DNA from: DATHYU01 sp033722675
Lineage (GTDB): Bacteria > Actinomycetota > Acidimicrobiia > Spongiisociales > UBA11373
Direction: 5' to 3'
Assembly: GCA_033722675.1 (NCBI GenBank)
Contig: JAWVYO010000084.1
Coordinates: 1 to 10,224, forward strand
DNA length: 10,224 bases
Below, in pieces: positions 1-4,296 of the stretch (position 1 is its first letter; each line of letters begins with the position of its first letter). The translations under genes and the position numbers were made by a program. The notes below the pieces were generated by a model. The model did not search any database and was not told the origin of the DNA. It saw nothing but the letters and a program-made list of their open reading frames with translations.

Positions 1-258
1 CAGCGCACCCCCGTGTACGCCTACCTCTCACGCCTGTCCGAGGACGGGCCGCATCTCGCCTTCCAGCAGGTCCCCGAGCCCCGCGCCGGGAAGAACCGGC
101 TCCACCTCGACGTGCGCGTCGACGACCGCGAGGCGTTCACCGACTTCGTGCTCGGCCTGGGCGGATCGGTCGTCGGTGAACACCAGGAGGGCGACTTCCC
201 CGCCTGGACGGTGCTCGCCGACCCCCAGGGCAACGAGTTCTGCGTCTACGCGCGGTAG
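1..258 (+). CDS. VOC (glyoxalase-fold) family protein, C-terminal part
   Basis: The reading frame is open to the left edge, so the gene starts outside the window; the GTG at 13 is not a convincing start. The visible 85 residues hold the second half of a vicinal-oxygen-chelate module: a beta strand with a metal-site-type histidine in RLHLDV (His at bases 103-105), a helix, then WTVLADPQGNEFCVYAR at the C terminus, where the Glu of GNEFC is the usual second metal position. This ending is typical of small actinobacterial glyoxalase-like proteins of about 120-150 aa. The substrate cannot be told; relatives include glyoxalase I, dioxygenases and antibiotic-binding proteins. It meets the ferredoxin gene tail to tail with one base between the stop codons. 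Confidence 0.85.
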   Translation, partial: QRTPVYAYLSRLSEDGPHLAFQQVPEPRAGKNRLHLDVRVDDREAFTDFVLGLGGSVVGEHQEGDFPAWTVLADPQGNEFCVYAR

Positions 259-259
259 G

Positions 260-583
260 TCAGGCGGCGCGGTCGGCGAAGATCGAGGCGTCGTAGGGCT
301 CGATCATGATGCACTCGCCGGGGCACTCCTCGGCCGACTCGATGACGATGTCCTGCTGATCGTCGGGCACGCGGGCGACGCCGCGGGAACCGTCGGGGCC
401 GTGACCGTCGCCTTCCTTGCCGTCGAAGACGATCGTCTCGCCGAAGTGCTCGGCCTCCTCCTTGACGACCCACAGGCCGTCGTCGCGGCCGACGAACACA
501 TCGGGGGCGATCTCCTCGCAGATGCCGTCGCCGGTACAGAGGTCCTGGTCGATCCAGACCACGAGCTGGGTCTTGTCTGCCAT
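260..583 (-). CDS. Small single-cluster ferredoxin with Asp in the cluster motif
   Basis: A 107-aa acidic protein that should carry electrons in the cytoplasm. The N-terminal cluster motif reads DLCTGDGICEEIAPDVF, giving C16-x2-D19-x2-C22, and a distal CPGEC gives C87-Pro, with an extra Cys at 91. This is the pattern of single [3Fe-4S]/[4Fe-4S] ferredoxins in which Asp takes the place of the second Cys (as in the Pyrococcus furiosus type). Family members are about 60-70 aa; this one is longer because of an insert around residues 55-75 rich in Gly and Asp. The ATG at 583 is chosen because AAGGA lies 4-5 bases before it and similarity starts there; longer frames upstream look like leader. No P450 or reductase gene lies next to it, so its partner is unknown. 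Confidence 0.85.
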   Translation of the reverse strand: MADKTQLVVWIDQDLCTGDGICEEIAPDVFVGRDDGLWVVKEEAEHFGETIVFDGKEGDGHGPDGSRGVARVPDDQQDIVIESAEECPGECIMIEPYDASIFADRAA

Positions 584-611
584 GTCGTCCTTCGATGTCG
601 GGGTCCCGAGT

Positions 612-621
612 CTCATACCCG
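612..621 (-). promoter_or_regulatory. Candidate -10 region for the ferredoxin gene
   Basis: Read on the minus strand the bases are CGGGTATGAG, 28 bases upstream of the ferredoxin ATG. The same CGGGTATG core occurs at a similar distance before gap and before the lipoprotein gene in this window. No clear -35 hexamer is visible. The promoter assignment is inference from position and recurrence. Confidence 0.35.
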
Positions 622-658
622 CGGGCGCGCTATGCGAAACCGGACCCCGGGAGATCGG

Positions 659-679
659 TACGCTCGACGCCACGGAGGT
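659..679 (+). promoter_or_regulatory. Pirin gene candidate -10 (TACGCT) and strong ribosome binding site
   Basis: TACGCT (659-664) fits the loose actinobacterial TAnnnT -10 pattern and is preceded by GG. GGAGGT at 674-679 lies 5 bases before the ATG at 685 and decides that start over the in-frame upstream options. The Shine-Dalgarno part is firm; the -10 is a guess. Confidence 0.5.
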
Positions 680-684
680 GGCGC

Positions 685-1605
685 ATGAGTGGACCCGTTC
701 GTCCGAAGGAAGCCGGGTACGAGAACGATGCGTGTCTCGAGATCGAGACGAGGGAGGGCCGCTCCGCCCGGGTCGGCGGCCTCGACATCGTGCGGGTGCT
801 GCCCACGAAGGGCCGGCGCACGGTGGGCCCGTGGTGCTTCGTCGACCTGATCCTTCCGAACGACGCCGAGCACCCCGACCCCATGGAGGTGGGGCCCCAC
901 CCCCACATCGGGCTGTCGACGGTCACATGGCTCTTCGACGGCGAGGCGGAGCACTCGGACTCGCTGGGCACGAACCAGCTCATCCGGCCCGGAGAGCTGA
1001 ACCTCATGTCCGCCGGAGGGGGGATCGCCCATGCCGAGCTGGGCATGGGGCGCTCGTTGCGCGGCGCCCAGATGTGGCTCGCCCAGCCCGAAGCGACCCG
1101 CCACGGTCCCCCGGCGTTCCAGCACTACCCCGAACTGCCCCGCATGGAGGTGGGGTCGGCCGAGCTGTCGGTGGTGATGGGCACCGTCGGCGACGTCACC
1201 TCCCCGGTGGCCACCGACTGGGAGACGGTGGGCGCCGAGGTGCGGCTGCGCCAGGGCGTCACCGAGATCCCCGTGGACATGCTCCACGAGCACACCGTGG
1301 TACCGATCGACCAGCCGGTCCTCGCCGGCGAGACGGTCGTCGAACCGGGGTGGCTCGGCCTCGTCCCAGCCGGGCCCGAGTCCATCCGGCTGTCGGCGCG
1401 CGGGGACGCCCGGCTGATGCTGCTCGGGGGCCGACCCCTCGGCGAGCGCGTCCAGATGTGGTGGAACTTCGTGGCTCGCACCCGAGACGAGATCACGGAG
1501 GCCTGGCGGGCATGGCAGGCCCACGACACCGACCGCTTCGGGCCCGTTCCCTCCGCGCTGGCCCGGATCGACGCCCCGAGGCCGCCGTGGGTGCGGAAGG
1601 ATTGA
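685..1605 (+). CDS. Pirin family protein (bicupin)
   Basis: A 306-aa two-cupin protein of the pirin family. The N-terminal cupin shows the family signature: GPHPHIGLSTVTWLF, then GEAEHSDSLG, RPGELN and MSAGGGIAHAE. The four metal ligands of pirin are all present as H72, H74, H116 and E118, so an iron-binding site is expected. The C-terminal pirin_C signature is LLGGRPLGERVQMWWNFVARTRDEI at about residues 246-270. Length is close to the usual 230-310 aa. Pirins act as quercetinase-like dioxygenases or redox-linked regulators; which applies here is not shown. The ATG at 685 is supported by GGAGGT five bases upstream. The gene is divergent from the ferredoxin and ends one base from the convergent SnoaL-like gene. 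Confidence 0.93.
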   Translation: MSGPVRPKEAGYENDACLEIETREGRSARVGGLDIVRVLPTKGRRTVGPWCFVDLILPNDAEHPDPMEVGPHPHIGLSTVTWLFDGEAEHSDSLGTNQLIRPGELNLMSAGGGIAHAELGMGRSLRGAQMWLAQPEATRHGPPAFQHYPELPRMEVGSAELSVVMGTVGDVTSPVATDWETVGAEVRLRQGVTEIPVDMLHEHTVVPIDQPVLAGETVVEPGWLGLVPAGPESIRLSARGDARLMLLGGRPLGERVQMWWNFVARTRDEITEAWRAWQAHDTDRFGPVPSALARIDAPRPPWVRKD

Positions 1606-1606
1606 G

Positions 1607-1945
1607 CTAGCCGAGTTCTCCGGCGGGGCTCCAGGTGATCTCGATCTCGGTGATGCGACCCTCCTCGACGCGATAGAACTCGGCGGTGCGGACGAGGAGC
1701 CCGTCGGAACGGTTCTCCCCCTCGTAGAGGATCGCACCGCCGTCGTCGCCGAACTCGGTCCGCAGCATCCGGATCTCACCCCACTCCGGTCCCCGCCCCG
1801 CCATCGTCACGAAGTCGTCGGGGTCGGTGAACTGCGATCGCCCGTCGGTGATGCGCACCGAGTCGGCCAGGCATTCGCGCATGACGGTCCAGTCCTGGTC
1901 CTGCCACGACCGCCAGTAGCGGGTGATGAGGTCGTCGGTGGTCAT
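1607..1945 (-). CDS. SnoaL/NTF2-like small alpha+beta barrel protein
   Basis: A 112-aa protein with the look of the NTF2-like superfamily. It begins with the usual long helix (LITRYWRSWQDQDWTVMRECLADSVRI, residues 6-32), then a short loop with DGRSQFTDPDDFVTMAG, and ends in strands (ILYEGENRSDGLLVRTAEFYRVEEGRITEIEITW, residues 72-105) with the family's common 'ggRI.e...' pattern. Such proteins are ligand-binding folds that include polyketide cyclases, ketosteroid isomerases and many proteins without known activity, so no reaction can be assigned. The ATG at 1945 has AAAGG six bases upstream. A candidate -10, TAGGGT on the minus strand (1972-1977), lies 26 bases upstream. It is divergent from the arsenic operon across about 100 bases. 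Confidence 0.75.
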   Translation of the reverse strand: MTTDDLITRYWRSWQDQDWTVMRECLADSVRITDGRSQFTDPDDFVTMAGRGPEWGEIRMLRTEFGDDGGAILYEGENRSDGLLVRTAEFYRVEEGRITEIEITWSPAGELG

Positions 1946-2013
1946 GATCGGCCTTTCGTTCGTCGTCGGGCACCCTACGACGCCTCGCGACGCGTCCAGT
2001 CGCTCACCGACCA

Positions 2014-2040
2014 CTGACTCAATGTTTCTTGAGATATAGT
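2014..2040 (+). promoter_or_regulatory. ars operon promoter, probably leaderless, with operator in the spacer
   Basis: TATAGT at 2035-2040 is a near-perfect -10 element, and CTGACT at 2014-2019 is a possible -35 with a 15-base spacer. Transcription should begin near 2046-2048, which is the ATG at 2047. There is no Shine-Dalgarno sequence before that ATG, so the mRNA is probably leaderless. Confidence 0.6.
2018..2033. promoter_or_regulatory. Candidate ArsR-type operator (CTCAA-N6-TTGAG)
   Basis: A perfect 5-base inverted repeat, CTCAA (2018-2022) and TTGAG (2029-2033), is separated by TGTTTC. A TCAA-N6-TTGA layout matches inverted repeats described for ArsR/SmtB family repressors. It lies between the -35 and -10 elements of the downstream operon, where a bound repressor would block polymerase. 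Binding by the ArsR-ArsC fusion is inference. Confidence 0.6.
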
Positions 2041-2046
2041 GCGTCC

Positions 2047-2691
2047 ATGGACGTCCAGGACCGGGCACGCCGCCACGCCGCCCTCGGCGACCCGATCCGA
2101 CTGGCACTCGTCGACGACCTCGCCGCGTCCGACCGCTCCCCCACGGAGCTCGGCCGTCGCCACGAGCTCCCGTCGAACCTGCTCGCCCACCACCTCGACG
2201 TCCTCGAGGAGGCGGGCCTCGTCGAGCGAACCGACTCGACCGGCGACCGCCGCCGCCGGTACGTGCGGCTCCGCCGTGCGGCAGTGCTCGACCTCGGGAT
2301 GGGCGTCACCTCCCCCGAGGGGCCGGTCCTGTTCGTCTGCACGCACAACTCGGCGCGGTCGCAGCTGGCCGCCGCGCTGTGGCGCCGCGAGGTGGGGTCG
2401 GAGGCGGACAGCGCCGGCACGCATCCCGCCGACCGCGTCCACCCGGGCGCGATCGCCGCGGCGCGCCGGGCCGGGCTCGATCTCTCGGATGCCCGACCGA
2501 AGACGATCGACGAGGCCGGCCTGCGGAACCGACGGGTGATCACGGTCTGCGATCGCGCCCACGAGGAACTGGAGCCGGACGGCGACCGGCTCCACTGGTC
2601 GACGCCCGACCCCGCCGACGACCCTGCTCCCGACGCCTTCGACGCCGCCCTCGGACGCCTCCGCGCACGCATCGTCACGATGCAGGGATGA
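2047..2691 (+). CDS. ArsR-type HTH regulator fused to an ArsC-like LMW phosphatase domain
   Basis: A 214-aa two-domain protein. Residues 1-85 form an ArsR winged helix: ALGDPIRLALVDDL, the recognition region TELGRRHELPSNLLAHHLDVLEEAGLV (33-59) and a basic wing RRRRYVRL. This half has no cysteine, so the classical ArsR As(III) site is absent. Residues 93-212 form an LMW-PTP/arsenate-reductase fold with the anion loop CTHNSAR (C98 to R104, Cx5R) and the acid loop STPDPAD (D188). It keeps one further cysteine, C168, but lacks the Cys pair seen in the ArsC encoded next. It is likely the autorepressor of this operon, perhaps also sensing or reducing arsenate. The ATG at 2047 is chosen because the -10 lies just upstream. 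Its stop overlaps the next start as ATGA. It could instead sense another anion. Confidence 0.85.
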   Translation: MDVQDRARRHAALGDPIRLALVDDLAASDRSPTELGRRHELPSNLLAHHLDVLEEAGLVERTDSTGDRRRRYVRLRRAAVLDLGMGVTSPEGPVLFVCTHNSARSQLAAALWRREVGSEADSAGTHPADRVHPGAIAAARRAGLDLSDARPKTIDEAGLRNRRVITVCDRAHEELEPDGDRLHWSTPDPADDPAPDAFDAALGRLRARIVTMQG

Positions 2692-3110
2692 CGATGGACC
2701 ACCACACCCCGACGGTGCTCTTCCTCTGCGCCCACAACGCCGGCCGATCCCAGATGGCGGCGGCCTGGCTCCGGCACCTGGCCGGTGATCGGGTACGGGT
2801 GTACTCCGGCGGGTCCGCACCGGCGTCCGAGGTCAACACGGCGGCCGTCGAGGCGATGTCGGAGGTGGGCATCGACATCACCGGCGCCACGCCACGCCGC
2901 TGGACCGACGACACCCTGCGCGCAGCCGACGTGGTCGTGACGATGGGCTGCGGGGACGAGTGTCCCGTCTACCCGGGGAAGCGCTACGAGGACTGGGACC
3001 TTCCCGACCCCGCCGGCCAGCCGGTCGAGGTGGTCCGCGAGGTGCGTGACGACATCGAACGCCGCGTGAAACGGCTCATGGCCGACCTCGAGGTGCCCGG
3101 GCGCCCATGA
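2688..3110 (+). CDS. arsC: Arsenate reductase ArsC (LMW-PTP fold)
   Basis: A 140-aa enzyme expected to reduce arsenate to arsenite in the cytoplasm. The P-loop VLFLCAHNAGRSQMAAA carries C14-x5-R20. A second segment, VVTMGCGDECPVYPGKRYEDWDLPDPAG (83-110), holds C88 and C92 plus the catalytic-type Asp in DLPDP (D107). The TMGC..CP..PGKRYEDW pattern is that of actinobacterial ArsC proteins, some of which use mycothiol/mycoredoxin; thioredoxin is the alternative reductant. The ATG at 2688 overlaps the upstream stop (ATGA, translational coupling). An alternative ATG at 2694 has AGGG six bases before it, giving 138 aa. The gene ends in another ATGA overlap with the channel gene, so the three genes are one operon. 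Confidence 0.92.
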   Translation: MTMDHHTPTVLFLCAHNAGRSQMAAAWLRHLAGDRVRVYSGGSAPASEVNTAAVEAMSEVGIDITGATPRRWTDDTLRAADVVVTMGCGDECPVYPGKRYEDWDLPDPAGQPVEVVREVRDDIERRVKRLMADLEVPGRP

Positions 3111-3799
3111 ACCTGCGCCGACGGGTCGCCGCCGAGTTCATCGGCACGGGGTTCCTGCTCGCCGCCATCGTCGGGTCGCGCATCATGGCGGACCGCCTCT
3201 CCGACGACGTCGGGCTCGTCCTCCTCCAGAACGCCGTCGCCACGGCGGCGGCACTGGTCGCCCTGATCCTCGCGCTCGGACCCGTCTCCGGCGCCCACCT
3301 CAACCCGGCGGTGACCATCACCGACCGGGTGTTCGGCGGGGTCACGACTCGGGAGGGCATCGCCTACGTGGTGGCCCAGGTGACCGGAGGGCTCACCGGC
3401 GCGATCACCGCCAATCTCATGTTCGATCTCCCCGCCCTGCACTGGTCCGCCACGGTGCGATCGGGCTCGCACCTGTGGTTGGCCGAGGTGGTCGCCACCG
3501 CCGGTCTGTTGCTCGTCATCTTCGGCCTCGTGCGCGCCGGACGGGAGTCCGCCGTCGCCTTCGGCGTCGGGGCCTTCATCGCCGCCGCCTTCTACTTCAC
3601 GTCGTCGACGAGTTTCGCCAACCCAGCCGTCACCGTCGCCCGCACCGTCTCCGACACCTTCACGGGGATCGAGCCGGCCTCGGCGCCGGCGTTCCTCGCC
3701 GCCGAAGTGGCGGGGATGCTGATGGCGATCGGTGCCATCCGGTTCCTGTTCCCCTCGATCGAGGAGGTCGCCGACCGCGTGGTGGTGCCGCACGGGTGA
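3107..3799 (+). CDS. Aquaporin/MIP family channel of the arsenic operon, lacking the NPA-adjacent arginine
   Basis: A 230-aa membrane channel with six hydrophobic helices and two half-helix loops. Loop B has SGAHLNPAVTI (NPA 66-68) and loop E has SFANPAVTVAR (NPA 172-174). In most aquaporins the second NPA is followed by Arg of the ar/R filter; here it is V175. Ungapped comparison with GlpF puts T46, A160, S169 and V175 at the filter, a wide and uncharged opening. With arsC immediately upstream and no arsenite pump gene nearby, the likely role is passive release of As(OH)3 made by ArsC. AqpS of the Sinorhizobium ars operon, and actinobacterial aquaporin-ArsC fusions, are known precedents. The start overlaps the arsC stop (ATGA). 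The gene stops 25 bases before furA. Confidence 0.88.
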   Translation: MNLRRRVAAEFIGTGFLLAAIVGSRIMADRLSDDVGLVLLQNAVATAAALVALILALGPVSGAHLNPAVTITDRVFGGVTTREGIAYVVAQVTGGLTGAITANLMFDLPALHWSATVRSGSHLWLAEVVATAGLLLVIFGLVRAGRESAVAFGVGAFIAAAFYFTSSTSFANPAVTVARTVSDTFTGIEPASAPAFLAAEVAGMLMAIGAIRFLFPSIEEVADRVVVPHG

Positions 3800-3810
3800 C
3801 GACGACCCGG

Positions 3811-3816
3811 TATGAT
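3811..3816 (+). promoter_or_regulatory. furA -10 element (TATGAT)
   Basis: TATGAT matches TATAAT at five of six positions and ends 8 bases before the GTG at 3825, so transcription would start at or within a base or two of the start codon. No good -35 hexamer is visible upstream in the end of the channel gene, and no Shine-Dalgarno sequence precedes the GTG. Confidence 0.55.
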
Positions 3817-3838
3817 TTTGGACAGTGTCCAGAAAATC
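3814..3838. promoter_or_regulatory. Candidate FurA operator palindrome across the furA start
   Basis: TGGACA-G-TGTCCA (3819-3831) is a perfect 6-1-6 inverted repeat whose centre is the first base of the GTG start codon. The symmetry extends outward to GATTTT (3814-3819) and AAAATC (3833-3838), with two extra bases in the right arm. The position over the -10 edge and start of transcription is right for autorepression by FurA, which is the inference made here. Confidence 0.6.
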
Positions 3839-4268
3839 ACGCCCCCTCGCCCTCGACCGGGATCCGGCCGATGCGCTCCGCGCACACGGCCTCCAGGTGA
3901 CGGCGCAGCGCCTCGCCGTGCTGCGGGCCGTCCACCGTCATCCCCATGGCTCCGCCGACGACATCGCCGGTGCCGCGCGGGAGGAGATCGGGGCCATCTC
4001 CCGACAGGCCGTCTATGACGCCCTCGGGGTGATGGTCGACACGGGATTGCTCCACCGGATCCAACCGGCGGGGTCGGCCACCCGCTACGAGCACCGGGTG
4101 GGCGACAACCACCATCACCTGGTGTGCCAGGGATGCGGGCGGATCGAGGACGTGGACTGCGCCGTCGGCACGGCGCCGTGTCTGGACGCCGCCGACGACC
4201 ACGGCTTCACGATCGACCGGGCCGAGGTCGTCTACTGGGGGCGCTGCGCCGACTGCCAGGCCGGCTAG
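3825..4268 (+). CDS. furA: Fur-family repressor FurA, paired with katG
   Basis: A 147-aa metal-dependent repressor. The N-terminal winged helix covers about residues 15-90 (LRAHGLQVTAQRLAVLRAV, then ISRQAVYDALGVMVDTGLLHRI). The metal-binding dimerization half has RYEHRVGDNHHHLVCQGCGRIEDVDC with H96-H98, C101 and C104, and the C-terminal GRCADCQAG with C141 and C144, giving two CxxC pairs for a structural zinc. The stretch from VGDNHHH to VDCAVGTAPCL is characteristic of the FurA that precedes katG in mycobacteria and streptomycetes. Those proteins repress furA-katG and are released by peroxide. The GTG at 3825 follows a -10 element directly, suggesting a leaderless mRNA. katG follows after 28 bases. 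Confidence 0.93.
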   Translation: MSRKSRPLALDRDPADALRAHGLQVTAQRLAVLRAVHRHPHGSADDIAGAAREEIGAISRQAVYDALGVMVDTGLLHRIQPAGSATRYEHRVGDNHHHLVCQGCGRIEDVDCAVGTAPCLDAADDHGFTIDRAEVVYWGRCADCQAG

Positions 4269-4286
4269 CGACACGAGTCATCCAAC

Positions 4287-4294
4287 GAGGAGAG
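4287..4294 (+). promoter_or_regulatory. katG ribosome binding site
   Basis: GAGGAGAG precedes the ATG at 4297 by 2-4 bases, depending on which register pairs with 16S rRNA. It supports the ATG as the start of katG. The 28-base gap after furA has no promoter-like element, so katG is probably read from the furA promoter. Confidence 0.7.
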
Positions 4295-4296
4295 CC

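Noticed and set aside
613..1779. Minus-strand open frame opposite pirin
   Set aside because: No domain features, and both the pirin and SnoaL-like proteins explain the region.
3107..3799. Possibility that the channel gene is an Acr3 or ArsB arsenite pump
   Set aside because: Two NPA loops and six helices identify a MIP channel; no Acr3 or ArsB motifs are seen.
4269..4296. Separate katG promoter between furA and katG
   Set aside because: Only 28 bases long, filled mostly by the ribosome binding site; no -10-like hexamer seen. A promoter inside furA cannot be excluded.
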